This document shows, in pieces, positions 23,096 to 31,476 of a DNA stretch of 64,000 bases (within the stretch, counting starts at the first letter, position 1; each line of letters opens with the position of its first letter). The DNA comes from SIG469 sp964384255 (GTDB lineage Bacteria; Bacillota; Clostridia; Oscillospirales; Oscillospiraceae). The position numbers and the translations under genes were made by a program. The notes beneath the pieces are model-generated. The model saw only the letters and a list, made by a program, of their open reading frames with translations, was not told the DNA's origin and ran no database searches. The stretch is taken from positions 1 through 64,000 of the forward strand of contig CAYLKH010000001.1 of NCBI GenBank assembly GCA_964384255.1. Direction: 5' to 3'.

Positions 23096-24362
23096 CTTCG
23101 TCCTTTTCCGTCTCCCTGACAACAACGCTCAGCTCGGTGACCCGAAGGTCGTCAGTTTCGGTAACGGTGATGGTCAGGTTTTCGTAGTCAAAGCTGTCCC
23201 CTGCGTTGGGATATCCCCCAAGCATTTCGATCGCCCAGCCGCCGAGGGTGGTATAATCGCCCTCAAAATGGTCGGAATCGTGGCCGACCTCGTCGAGAAA
23301 GTCGTAAATGCTCATGTCGCCGCTGACCTCATAGCGATTGGGTTCGACCTCTTCAAACTCGGGTTCGATATCGTCAGTCTCGTCCCAGATCTCGCCTACC
23401 AGCTGTTCAAGAACGTCTTCCATTGTCAGTATGCCCATTGTTCCGCCATATTCGTCGGTAACAACTGCCATATGCACCCGGCGGCGTTTCAGCTCAGCAA
23501 GAACCGCCGGCAGCTTCATGGATTTGTGGATAAAGCAGACCTCCATCAGCTGATCCCGGATGGATACGTTGGGGTCGTCTACCAGCTGCTTATAAAAATG
23601 GTTAAGGAACAGTATGCCGATAATGTTGTCAACCGTACCTTCATATACCGGGATGCGGGAAAACTGAGAGGATGATGCGATGTGGAGAATGGTGTCCATA
23701 TCGTCGTCGATATCGATAGCCACCATGTCGACCCGGTGAGTTATTATCTCCTGGGCAGTGATCTCGGCAAAGTCGATAGCGGATTGGATAAGGTCGCTTT
23801 GCTCCTCGTCGATAACGCCCTCGTCCTCAACGGTTTCGATGATGGAAACCAGCTCTTCTTCGGTGACCGAGGGGCCGGTATCGCCATCGCCGGTCCATAG
23901 CCGGGACGCAAGGTCGATAAATTTTGAGACGACAAAAACGAAGGGATAGGTCAGCCACATCAGGAACCTGAGGGGCAGAGATACTGCAACGGCAAAACTG
24001 TCGCAATTGGCGCTGGCCAGTATCTTTGGCAAAATCTCGCCAAAGATAAGGATAAGGACGGTCATAACGACGCCGGACAGAGCAGCGCCCCGGGAACCGA
24101 ACAGCCTGACCATTACCACCGCCGCCACAGATGAGGCGGCCAGGTTGACCAGAGTATTGCCAATAAGGATGGTGGACAGGGCTTTGCCGTAATTGTCGTA
24201 GATATAGCAGGCTGTTTGGAGCCGGATGCCGCCGTCTTCTTCGGCAGATTTTTTGAGCCGACGATGGTTGACAGAAGCGTAGGCTATCTCAGAGCCTGAA
24301 AAAAAGGCAGACAGGGCAATTAATACCACTATGCCTATATAGGGCAGGTACTCACTGTTCAT
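23085..24362 (-). CDS. CNNM/CorC-type membrane protein with CBS pair (copy 2)
   Basis: 425 residues: DUF21/CNNM membrane domain with about four helices (1-160), two CBS domains (about 195-320) and a C-terminal CorC_HlyC transporter-associated domain (about 335-415). Family members take part in Mg2+ or cation export and ion homeostasis. Start ATG follows AGGGAGG; it overlaps the upstream paralogue by 11 nt. The two paralogues share the plan but differ widely in sequence, so they may form a heterodimer (inference). Confidence 0.93.
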   Translation of the reverse strand: MNSEYLPYIGIVVLIALSAFFSGSEIAYASVNHRRLKKSAEEDGGIRLQTACYIYDNYGKALSTILIGNTLVNLAASSVAAVVMVRLFGSRGAALSGVVMTVLILIFGEILPKILASANCDSFAVAVSLPLRFLMWLTYPFVFVVSKFIDLASRLWTGDGDTGPSVTEEELVSIIETVEDEGVIDEEQSDLIQSAIDFAEITAQEIITHRVDMVAIDIDDDMDTILHIASSSQFSRIPVYEGTVDNIIGILFLNHFYKQLVDDPNVSIRDQLMEVCFIHKSMKLPAVLAELKRRRVHMAVVTDEYGGTMGILTMEDVLEQLVGEIWDETDDIEPEFEEVEPNRYEVSGDMSIYDFLDEVGHDSDHFEGDYTTLGGWAIEMLGGYPNAGDSFDYENLTITVTETDDLRVTELSVVVRETEKDEDDI

Positions 24363-25617
24363 CGGTATCCTCCCTTTTTATAATGAGCTTTGTGATGCGC
24401 ATATTGCGAATCCGGGTGACAGTGATGGTCATATCAGCATATTTGAAGCTGCTGCCGTCGGAAGGAACGTAGTCAAAGTTTTCCAGCGCCCAGGCGTTCA
24501 TGGTGCGGTGACCCAGCTCATCCCGGTCGTAATCGTCGTATCCGATGGCGTCAAAGGCTTCGCGGACCTGAAGCTCGCCGCTGACCTCATATCGGTTCTG
24601 GCCTATGGGCTTGAAGGTGTCTTTCACCTCGTCGTCCTCGTCCCAGATCTCGCCTACCAGCTCTTCGAGAATATCCTCGATGGTGACGATGCCCATAACG
24701 CCGCCGTAATCGTCGGTGACGATGGCCATGTGGCGTTTTTTGGTTTGCATATTGCGCAAAAGCTCGTCGATAAGCATACTTTTATGTACAAACAAAGGCT
24801 CGTCGATCAGGGATTTCAGGTCGACACTGCCGCCCTGGTCCATATAAGCCTTGAGGTATTTGCGTATGCCCAGTATGCCGATGATGTTGTCGACAGTATC
24901 TTCATAAACAGGGATCCGGGAATGGCGGCTGTTTTTGATAAGGTCGACTATCTCCTCGCTGGAAAGCTGGCAGTCGATGGCTACCAGGTCGACCCGGGAG
25001 GTAAGAATGTCGGCGACGGTGATATCGTCGAAATCCAGGGCGGAGCGGATAAGACCGCTGCGCTGTTGATCCATGGTGCCTTCCTCGGCTATCTCGTCGA
25101 TAATGTCGTAAAGCTCATCCTCAGTCACGGTGGGTTCAGCTCCGGAGCGGAACAGCTTTGCCAGAAGCCCGGACACCGAAGAAAAGATAAAGGTCACCGG
25201 GGTCAGCAGACGCATAAGGAAGAACAGGGACCCCGACGTTGCCAGAGAAAAGCTCTCGGCTTTGGACTTGGCATAGCTTTTGGGGAGCATTTCGCTGAAC
25301 AGGAACACTACCACCGAAAGGATGATGGTGGAAAGGGTAACTGCCCAGTCGCCCCAGAGACGGACCACAATGACGGTGGCCAGGGTGCTGGCTCCGATAT
25401 GCATAATGTTGTTGCCTATGAGAAGGGTGGTCAGAGCCTTGTCAAAATGGTTAAGAATGTAGGTGACTCGCTTGGCACGCCGGTCGCCGGAATCGGCCAT
25501 GGTTTTGATGCGGATTTTGTTAGACGACGCCAAAGCGATCTCGGTTGCAGCAAAGTATCCGCCGCCGACGATCAGCAGCAGAAGAATAAAAAGCAACAAC
25601 CAACTGTCGCTGTCCAC
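24352..25617 (-). CDS. CNNM/CorC-type membrane protein with CBS pair (copy 1)
   Basis: 421 residues with the same plan: CNNM membrane domain (1-165), CBS pair with RHSRIPVYEDTVDNIIGIL and HMAIVTDDYGGVMGIVT, then a CorC_HlyC domain. It begins with a GTG preceded by AGGAG at an 11-nt spacing, which is long. The promoter is about 170 nt upstream, with a dispersed repeat between promoter and gene. Role: probable cation (Mg2+) transport or its regulation. First in operon with copy 2 and rlmH. Confidence 0.93.
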   Translation of the reverse strand: MDSDSWLLLFILLLLIVGGGYFAATEIALASSNKIRIKTMADSGDRRAKRVTYILNHFDKALTTLLIGNNIMHIGASTLATVIVVRLWGDWAVTLSTIILSVVVFLFSEMLPKSYAKSKAESFSLATSGSLFFLMRLLTPVTFIFSSVSGLLAKLFRSGAEPTVTEDELYDIIDEIAEEGTMDQQRSGLIRSALDFDDITVADILTSRVDLVAIDCQLSSEEIVDLIKNSRHSRIPVYEDTVDNIIGILGIRKYLKAYMDQGGSVDLKSLIDEPLFVHKSMLIDELLRNMQTKKRHMAIVTDDYGGVMGIVTIEDILEELVGEIWDEDDEVKDTFKPIGQNRYEVSGELQVREAFDAIGYDDYDRDELGHRTMNAWALENFDYVPSDGSSFKYADMTITVTRIRNMRITKLIIKREDTDEQ

Positions 25618-25645
25618 TAAATGATCAACTCCTGTTAATAGTTTA

Positions 25646-25774
25646 ATAGGGGTTAGAGGTTAGAATTTAGGATTTAGGGTCGCATGAGGGAAGTTATTTG
25701 AGCTGCGGGTCAGAACAGTTATCCCACAAACGCAGTAACTATCCCATATGGACACTAAATTACTAATCCCTAAC
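25646..25774. repeat. Dispersed intergenic repeat, copy G
   Basis: Left arm AGGGGTTAGAGGTTAGAATT with TAGGATTTAGGG, right arm ATTACTAATCCCTAAC. It lies between the CNNM promoter and the CNNM start codon, as copy B does for serC. Confidence 0.7.
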
Positions 25775-25786
25775 GTATTTCTATCT

Positions 25787-25814
25787 ATTATACCGTAATC
25801 ACAAATATTGTCAA
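25787..25814 (-). promoter_or_regulatory. Promoter of the CNNM-CNNM-rlmH operon
   Basis: Minus strand TTGACA (25809-25814), 16-nt spacer, TATAAT (25787-25792). Confidence 0.75.
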
Positions 25815-25860
25815 TATGCCATAAAGGCATAAAATCACCATCGCTCACAAATAAACCAAA

Positions 25861-25884
25861 GCGGAGCTTTGATAAAAGCTCCGC
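25861..25884 (-). terminator. Terminator of the molybdenum-type operon
   Basis: GCGGAGCTTT / AAGCTCCGC hairpin followed on the minus strand by TTTGGTTT, 10 nt after the flavodoxin-family stop. Confidence 0.7.
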
Positions 25885-25893
25885 CTGGGGGTC

Positions 25894-26445
25894 TTATTCG
25901 TTCAGCCATCGGGCGATGGCCATAACGTCGGCAATAGCCTGGCTGTCCTGCTGAGCAGGGACGGTGTCAGTGTTGGGGGAACAGGCCATGTGTTCACGGA
26001 AGCCCTGAGCATTGACCATGCGGAAAAAGGCGCTTAAATGGTGCCGCGCGTTTTCGTGATTGCCCTTGCTGCCGGCGGTCAGTATGGCTGCGGATTTTTT
26101 AGGCCGCAGCTGCAACGGCTGATTTAGAAAATATTTTGCCGCGTGCCAGGGCTGCAACCGGCTCATAAGGCTCAGTACCGACCCGGGCAGAGTGCCATAA
26201 TACACCGGCGACGCAATGACAATATTGTCAAAATCGTCGTCATAAATGACTTGCATCCCGTCCTCTACCACGCATTTTGCGGTTTCCCAGCAGCCACGGC
26301 AGTCAACACAGGGAGCGATGCCGGAGCGGAAGGCAGAGACTTCAATTACCTCGCCCTCCAGATGCTCACGAAGGACGCTGATAAGGTAAGCGGAATTGCC
26401 GTTCGGCCGGGGAGAGCCGTTGATTATCAATGTCTTTTTGCTCAT
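25894..26445 (-). CDS. Flavodoxin-fold NAD(P)H-dependent FMN reductase family protein
   Basis: 183 residues. An FMN-binding flavodoxin fold is shown by INGSPRPNGNSAYL (phosphate loop) and SPVYYGTLPGSVLSLMSRL. A CVDCRGCWETAKC cluster near residues 48-60 is the Cys-rich loop found in iron-sulfur flavoproteins, so a 4Fe-4S centre is possible. Start ATG 26445 (MSKKTL) follows GGAGA and overlaps the NTPase stop by 4 nt, making it the last gene of the long operon. Probable role: electron transfer or metal/oxygen-linked reduction; the partner is unknown. Confidence 0.88.
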   Translation of the reverse strand: MSKKTLIINGSPRPNGNSAYLISVLREHLEGEVIEVSAFRSGIAPCVDCRGCWETAKCVVEDGMQVIYDDDFDNIVIASPVYYGTLPGSVLSLMSRLQPWHAAKYFLNQPLQLRPKKSAAILTAGSKGNHENARHHLSAFFRMVNAQGFREHMACSPNTDTVPAQQDSQAIADVMAIARWLNE

Positions 26446-26978
26446 TTTTCTTCTCCAGTTAACTGACTGCGTACAAAATCCAGCACCTGAGGATACAGTT
26501 CGTCGCGGTTTTCTTCGGTGATATAAAAGCACTTTGCCTTTGGATGGCTGCGCACCGCCTGCAAAAACGGAGTGTCCCTGGTTTTTACGGCGGCGATGAC
26601 CGGTATATCACCGTCCAGCAGCTCAAGCACAGCAGAGCAGAAATCTTTTGCTTTGGACTCCATAAATCCCAGCTCGTCCAGCAGGATGATACCGCCTTCC
26701 GGCACAGGCTGACGGAGCTTTGGGGCAAAGCGGTCGAACACCTGGGCGGACGCATCAAATCGGTGGTTTTTGCAATAACCCACCAGATTTTCTTCCGAGC
26801 GGCTCCGCTGCTGCCATGCGCTGTAGATATACACGGGACTGCCCAAGGCTTCATCGGCCAGAGCGTCCTCTTTCTTCGTTTCAAAACCGTAAACCGGCCG
26901 GCCGCAGGCTTTAAGCACCCTGTTTATAAGGGTGCTTTTGCCTACGCCCCGTTCACCAATAATAAGCGTATGCATCAT
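26442..26978 (-). CDS. THEP1-like nucleoside triphosphatase
   Basis: 178 residues with Walker A GERGVGKSTL (8-17), Walker B IILLDELGFME near 97-107 and a C-terminal YITEENRDEL block. This resembles the archaeal/bacterial NTPase_1 (THEP1) family of P-loop nucleoside phosphatases; clostridial members are often beside molybdenum-type ABC importers. It is coupled at both ends by 4-nt ATGA overlaps (with the binding-protein gene and the flavodoxin gene), so it belongs to the operon. It could act as a MobB-like nucleotide-handling protein (inference). Confidence 0.85.
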   Translation of the reverse strand: MMHTLIIGERGVGKSTLINRVLKACGRPVYGFETKKEDALADEALGSPVYIYSAWQQRSRSEENLVGYCKNHRFDASAQVFDRFAPKLRQPVPEGGIILLDELGFMESKAKDFCSAVLELLDGDIPVIAAVKTRDTPFLQAVRSHPKAKCFYITEENRDELYPQVLDFVRSQLTGEEK

Positions 26979-28111
26979 TTGAAAAAGGCGTTTGCGGTCA
27001 GGGTGGCATACTGCTCGTCGGTCAGGGTAACGCCATAGAACAGCTCGTAGTATTCGGTGACTTCTTCCTGAAGGTCATAGTCGCAGTATTCGGGATAGAG
27101 GATGCTGGGCAGCCACAGCAGCGCCAGATAGCGCTGGCAGGCGGGAGGAGCTACGGTCCAGTTGTGGGGCGAAGCGGGGGATTCCACGTACTTGCCGTTA
27201 ACGATGGCGCTGATCTGGCTCCACACAGGGTCTTCGGTGGCGGTTTCATATACGCTGCCGTCGCCAAAGACGACGAATTCCGGATCCCACAGAGCTATCT
27301 GCTCCATATTGACAGTGTTGCCCGTGCCTTTACCGCTGGCGTTTTCGATAACTGCCAGATTGTTGAACACCAGATTTATGACCTCGGCCTGAGACTGGCT
27401 TTCGGCAATAACGTTCAGACCGTCGTCACCCAGAGCGTAGATACCGTTGACCTTGTTGTCGCCTACCTGGTCCATAATGTCAAGAGCGCGCTGATAAACA
27501 TCTTCGCACCATGAGGCCATTTCTTCGGCCTTTTCTTCACGGCCCAGCAGCTGACCCAGCTTGCGCAAGGCTTCGCCGTAATTGTCAAGACCTGCTTCGA
27601 TGAAGACGCAGGTGATGCCGGTCAGCTCTTCGGTGGTGGCCAGTTCCTCTTCATAACCGGTCTTGGTATAACCCATGTCGATGACCAGCTGAGCGTTGGT
27701 GGAGGCAAGGGCTTCTACATCAAGGTCGGCAGCACCCAGAACGGAGCCGAAATAGGTCAGCTGAGACAGACGGTCATAGTCGGGGATGTATTCGGCCATA
27801 TCGTCATACAGCTTGCCGCCCAGACCTGCTATCAGGTCGGGAGCAACACCCAGCAGCATGACCTGAGCCAGCTGGCCGGAGGGAACGACAGCGGTCAGGG
27901 GTTCGGTTATCTGAATCTCATGCCCCAGATCGTCTACAAAGGTGTATGGCTGGAAGCCTTCTTCAACAGGTTCGGCAGCTTCTTCCACCGGGGTGGACAC
28001 AGCAGGTTCGGACGAAGCTTCTGCTTCGGTGGTTTCGGCGGTGTTGGCACAGGCGGCAAGACTGAAAAGCATTGCGAAAGTCAGCAGCAGCGCCAAAAGT
28101 CTGGTTTTCAT
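26975..28111 (-). CDS. Periplasmic-binding-type lipoprotein of a metal/oxyanion ABC importer
   Basis: 378 residues. Signal peptide and lipobox LAAC (about 17-21), a Glu/Ser/Ala-rich linker, then a class III binding-protein fold (FecB/BtuF/MolA type): DDLGHEIQITEP start, a long central helix and a C-terminal SPHNWTVAPPACQRYLALLWL segment. It would bind a metal complex or oxyanion for the FecCD-type permease encoded upstream. AGGAGG lies 9 nt before ATG. A dispersed repeat separates it from the ATPase gene. Given FmdE and MobB in the same operon, molybdate or tungstate is a plausible ligand; iron-siderophore or corrinoid cannot be excluded. Confidence 0.9.
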   Translation of the reverse strand: MKTRLLALLLTFAMLFSLAACANTAETTEAEASSEPAVSTPVEEAAEPVEEGFQPYTFVDDLGHEIQITEPLTAVVPSGQLAQVMLLGVAPDLIAGLGGKLYDDMAEYIPDYDRLSQLTYFGSVLGAADLDVEALASTNAQLVIDMGYTKTGYEEELATTEELTGITCVFIEAGLDNYGEALRKLGQLLGREEKAEEMASWCEDVYQRALDIMDQVGDNKVNGIYALGDDGLNVIAESQSQAEVINLVFNNLAVIENASGKGTGNTVNMEQIALWDPEFVVFGDGSVYETATEDPVWSQISAIVNGKYVESPASPHNWTVAPPACQRYLALLWLPSILYPEYCDYDLQEEVTEYYELFYGVTLTDEQYATLTANAFFK

Positions 28112-28169
28112 GGTTGGTTCCTCCTCGTTTAAATAAAATATGTTAAGCTTGTTGCTTACGTATTAGCAG

Positions 28170-28438
28170 TGGGTCAGGGGATATGGAACAGAGAACAGAT
28201 GGTGAGTGCCTTCGGCACGGATTAAATCATATAAGTCGTTGTGTAGAGCGTTTTGCCATTGCGAGGAGCGCAGTACCCGTTTTGTCATTGCGAGGAGGCC
28301 AAAGGCCGACGCGGCAATCTCACCCCTTGCGAATTCGAGAAGTATCGATAAAACGCAACAGGCTTGGGTCAACAGTGTAAAATTTAAATATGTGCCGCAG
28401 GCACTAATCATCTGTTATCTGACCCCTGACCCCTGAAT
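28170..28438. repeat. Dispersed intergenic repeat, copy H
   Basis: Starts GTGGGTCAGGGGATATGG and ends TCTGACCCCTGACCCCTGAA. The interior has two 'cattgcgagg' units, 'gtgccttcggcac' and its mirror 'gtgccgcaggcac' (28392-28404), and 'ctcaccccttgcg'. It interrupts the ABC operon and encodes the last seven residues plus stop of the ATPase. Confidence 0.75.
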
Positions 28439-29200
28439 CGGTACGCATACACGTACTCTGTCGTCGCTGAGACTGTGTATCTCAACATCGATGCCATAGA
28501 GCCTTGACATAAGCTCCGGCTGCATGACCTGCTGGGGAGTTCCCCAGGCCAGGACCTGACCGTCATGCATGGCAAGGATCCTGTCGGAATACATAAATGC
28601 CTGCTCCGGGTCGTGGGTGGTCTGCACAACGGCATAGCCGTCGGCCACAAGCCCCTTGACGGTCTGCATGACCCGGATGCGGTTTCCAAAGTCCAGACTG
28701 GCAGAAGGCTCGTCCATCACCAGTATTTTTGCCTGCTGAGCAATGGCCCGGGCCAGCAGACAAAGCTGCTTTTCGCCCCCGGAGCAGAAGCCGTAGGGAT
28801 GCTCTGCCAGATGGGAGATGTTCATCTTTGCCAATGCGCTGTGGGCAATCTCGATCTGCGCTTTGCCCGGAGTTGCCAGAGGGCCAAGCTGAGACGCCGT
28901 TCCCATAAGCACCATGTCCAGAACGGAATAATTGAAGGTGGGGTTATGGTACTGGGGGATATAGGCGATGGAGCGGGCCAGCTCCTGAGCTGACATTTCG
29001 GCGACGTTCCGGCCGTCTATCTCGATGGTCCCGGACCTGGGCTTAAGCAGATTCAGAATGCAGCGAAACAGGGTGCTTTTGCCAACTCCGTTGGGACCCA
29101 GTATGGACAGGAATTCCCCCCGGTGGGCCTCAAAGCTGATGTCCTTTAAAATCTGGCGTTTGCCAAAATAAAAATCCAGATGCTGGACCTTTAAACTCAC
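28415..29200 (-). CDS. ABC importer ATP-binding protein (FecE/MolC type)
   Basis: 261 residues with Walker A GPNGVGKST (35-43), signature CSGGEKQL near 139, Walker B ILVMDEPSASLD near 160-170 and the switch His in TTHD. It powers the FecCD-type permease encoded by the preceding gene (GTGA overlap; start GTG 29200). The C-terminal tail IQGSGVR and stop TAA are read from the arm of repeat copy H, so the native C terminus was probably shorter or different. Part of the riboswitch-headed molybdenum-type operon. Confidence 0.94.
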   Translation of the reverse strand: MSLKVQHLDFYFGKRQILKDISFEAHRGEFLSILGPNGVGKSTLFRCILNLLKPRSGTIEIDGRNVAEMSAQELARSIAYIPQYHNPTFNYSVLDMVLMGTASQLGPLATPGKAQIEIAHSALAKMNISHLAEHPYGFCSGGEKQLCLLARAIAQQAKILVMDEPSASLDFGNRIRVMQTVKGLVADGYAVVQTTHDPEQAFMYSDRILAMHDGQVLAWGTPQQVMQPELMSRLYGIDVEIHSLSDDRVRVCVPIQGSGVR

Positions 29201-30222
29201 AGCTTGTCACCCTCCTTCATAATGAGATAGATGAAAAACGGAGCACCCACAAAGGACGTGAGTATGCCGATAGGCAGGTCGGTGGCCCAGACGTTGCGGC
29301 AGATATTGTCCACCAGCAGCATGAATATTGAGCCGAAAAGCATGGTGGAGGGGATAAGCTTTTTATAGTCGTTGCCTACCACCCGGCGTGCCATGTGGGG
29401 GATGACCAGACCTACCCAGCCGATAATACCGCTGACAGCCACACTGGCGGCGGTTATAAGGGCTGAGCATATTATTATGATGACGCGCAGACGCCTGGCG
29501 TTGATGCCAAGGGTGCGGGCCTCGTCGTCGCCAAGAGACAGGATGTTTATCCTCCAGCGCAGGGCAAAGATGGGGATAAGGCCTATAGCCATGGGTATGG
29601 CCGCAAAGCCGATATCCCGCATATTGGCCCCGTTAAAGCTGCCCATGAGCCAGTAGGTTATGGCAGGCAGCTGGTCCTCAGTGTCGGCAATGAGCTTTAA
29701 AAAAGAGGTGCAGGAGGACACCAGACTGCTTATCATAACTCCGGCCAGTATCAGCCCAACTACCCGGTTGCCTCTGGCGCGGTTGCCTACGAAAATGACC
29801 AGAGCGACCGTACCCAGACTGAATACAAAGGCCATGATGCTGACGACATAATTGATGTAGCCCAGTATAATAGCCAGAGCCGCGCCCAGAGCTGCGCCGG
29901 AGCTGGCTCCCAGAATATCGGGAGCGGCCATGGGGTTTTGGAACACGCCCTGATAGCAGGCGCCGGCGGTGGACAGACAGCAGCCTACCAGACAGGCCAG
30001 CAGTATCCGGGGTACCCGGTGCTTTAAAAACAGGGCCTCCTGAGTCTGGGACCAGAAAGGTTCAATGTCGGTAAAGGGCAGCTTTGACAGGGCAATCCCC
30101 CACAGCTCTTTCAGGCTGATGGGATATCTGCCCAAAGTGGTGGACAGGATGCACGCCGCCACCAGCCCGCCGAACAGGATAAGCATCACCGCCCAGAAGG
30201 GGAGTTTGTTTGTCTTTTTCAT
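29197..30222 (-). CDS. FecCD/BtuC-family ABC permease
   Basis: 341 residues, about ten membrane helices. The BtuC-type pattern is clear: GACYQGVFQNPMAAPDILGASSG near residue 95-115 and GxIGWVGLVIPHMARRVVGNDYKKLIPSTMLFG near 265-300. Start ATG 30222 (MKKTNK) lies 5 nt beyond the FmdE stop codon. FecCD-fold permeases import siderophores, cobalamin or, in the MolBCA branch, molybdate and tungstate. Neighbours (FmdE, MobB fusion) favour the last; this is inference. Confidence 0.92.
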   Translation of the reverse strand: MKKTNKLPFWAVMLILFGGLVAACILSTTLGRYPISLKELWGIALSKLPFTDIEPFWSQTQEALFLKHRVPRILLACLVGCCLSTAGACYQGVFQNPMAAPDILGASSGAALGAALAIILGYINYVVSIMAFVFSLGTVALVIFVGNRARGNRVVGLILAGVMISSLVSSCTSFLKLIADTEDQLPAITYWLMGSFNGANMRDIGFAAIPMAIGLIPIFALRWRINILSLGDDEARTLGINARRLRVIIIICSALITAASVAVSGIIGWVGLVIPHMARRVVGNDYKKLIPSTMLFGSIFMLLVDNICRNVWATDLPIGILTSFVGAPFFIYLIMKEGDKL

Positions 30223-30226
30223 TGGT

Positions 30227-30769
30227 TTACCTTTTATAATAGTCTCCACCGGCGCAGCCCTTGCACAGGGTCTTACTGTCAACGACAACGTGACGGTTAT
30301 CGGAAACCTCTTCGCCACAGACTTCGCAGGTGACGATGGCGACCGGAGGCCCGGGCATATCCCCGGGAGCAAGGTCGACGGTGACTTCGGTGGCTTCCAG
30401 CCAGCCTTCTTCGGGGAGATTTTCGTAAAAATCGGTCAGATCTTCGCCGTTTTCGGGATGGATATGGTTTGCCCGGACCACCCGGACGGCTTTGCCGGTA
30501 TCGAGATTTACGAAGGTGGCAGCGGTTTTGCCAAAGTCGTGGAAATAGAAGGTGCGTTTCCCCGGCGAGGTGCCGGTTGTTATCATAATGGAGTCTGCGG
30601 GGCAGCGGTTACACTCCACAAAAACCATCAGCTTCTTCCGGTCGCGCTCGTTGTCCAGCCCAAGCAGACGCAGACCCATGTGGGCCATGCGCACTCCCAG
30701 ACACTGGCCGGAGCAGAGGTGACCGTGAAAGGCCACGGCCCGGTCAAGATCTTCTCTAAATGTCCTCAT
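30227..30769 (-). CDS. FmdE-family protein with C-terminal zinc ribbon
   Basis: About 180 residues. The N-terminal FmdE domain has the FHGHLCSGQCLGVRM motif (His/Cys metal site), a central CNRCPADSI and a GKTAATFV segment; the C terminus holds two CxxC pairs (CEVCGEE and CKGCAGG), a zinc ribbon. FmdE was named for its link to molybdenum formylmethanofuran dehydrogenase and is common in non-methanogens next to molybdenum/tungsten-enzyme or ABC-importer genes. I place the start at MRTF (30769), where GGAGGG has normal spacing; ATG 30775 is too close. It overlaps the methyltransferase stop. Confidence 0.9.
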   Translation of the reverse strand: MRTFREDLDRAVAFHGHLCSGQCLGVRMAHMGLRLLGLDNERDRKKLMVFVECNRCPADSIMITTGTSPGKRTFYFHDFGKTAATFVNLDTGKAVRVVRANHIHPENGEDLTDFYENLPEEGWLEATEVTVDLAPGDMPGPPVAIVTCEVCGEEVSDNRHVVVDSKTLCKGCAGGDYYKR

Positions 30770-31472
30770 TTTCATCCCTCCGAATTACAAATATTCCAAA
30801 TTCCTTCAGGTTTGGCAGATAGTACGGCCATTTTTCGTGGCCGGTATTTTCCATCCTGTCTGCCAGATATTTTTCCAACACCTCGTCGCTCATGGGACGG
30901 GAATATGCCCGGGCAAAGGCTCTCGCTTCGTCCATATCTGCCAGCGGCTGACCGTATTCCAGGGAAACACTTTCAAGGGTATATCTGACCCCAAGCCCAT
31001 CCAGATATTCGCTGACGCTGGCAATATCAGAGCATTTTACCACCTGGTGACCTTCAGGGCCAAATTTGCCTTTTCGGGTCTTGTGGACCAGGATGATAAA
31101 CTGCTGCTTCGCCAGACGAAAGTACTTTTCATAAAACTGGCTGCCGCCGAAGAAAAGGGCGGTCACAGTGTCCCATGAGCTTTCGAGAGTGGAGCAGTCG
31201 GCACATACGGTGTCCATGTTGCTGATGCCCCGGAGCAATGCACCGCTTTGAACAGCGGCAATAGCCTCGGGAGAAACGTCCACACAGGTGATACGGCTGC
31301 AATGGTCGGCCATTTCAAAATCCAACAGGCCTGCGCCGCAGCCTATGTCGCACAGGCTGCTGCCGAAGGGGATATATTTTTTCAGCATTTCGGCCAGTTT
31401 CCTGTTGTAGCCCGTATATTCCGATGCGTTTTCAAACCATTTGATGGACTGATCGTTCCATTTAATATACAC
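30756..31472 (-). CDS. Class I SAM-dependent methyltransferase
   Basis: 238 residues. SAM motif I LCDIGCGAGLLDFEMA (around 40-55), an acidic ribose-binding residue in CVDVSPEAI and a motif near VCADCSTLESSWDTVTALFF. The start is GTG (31472), with AGGAG 9 nt upstream. Similar methyltransferases sit beside FmdE and FecCD importers in Clostridia and may modify a metallophore or cofactor precursor, but no substrate is evident here. It overlaps FmdE downstream and is 4 nt from the MobB-fusion gene upstream. Confidence 0.88.
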   Translation of the reverse strand: MYIKWNDQSIKWFENASEYTGYNRKLAEMLKKYIPFGSSLCDIGCGAGLLDFEMADHCSRITCVDVSPEAIAAVQSGALLRGISNMDTVCADCSTLESSWDTVTALFFGGSQFYEKYFRLAKQQFIILVHKTRKGKFGPEGHQVVKCSDIASVSEYLDGLGVRYTLESVSLEYGQPLADMDEARAFARAYSRPMSDEVLEKYLADRMENTGHEKWPYYLPNLKEFGIFVIRRDENEDI

Positions 31473-31476
31473 AGTT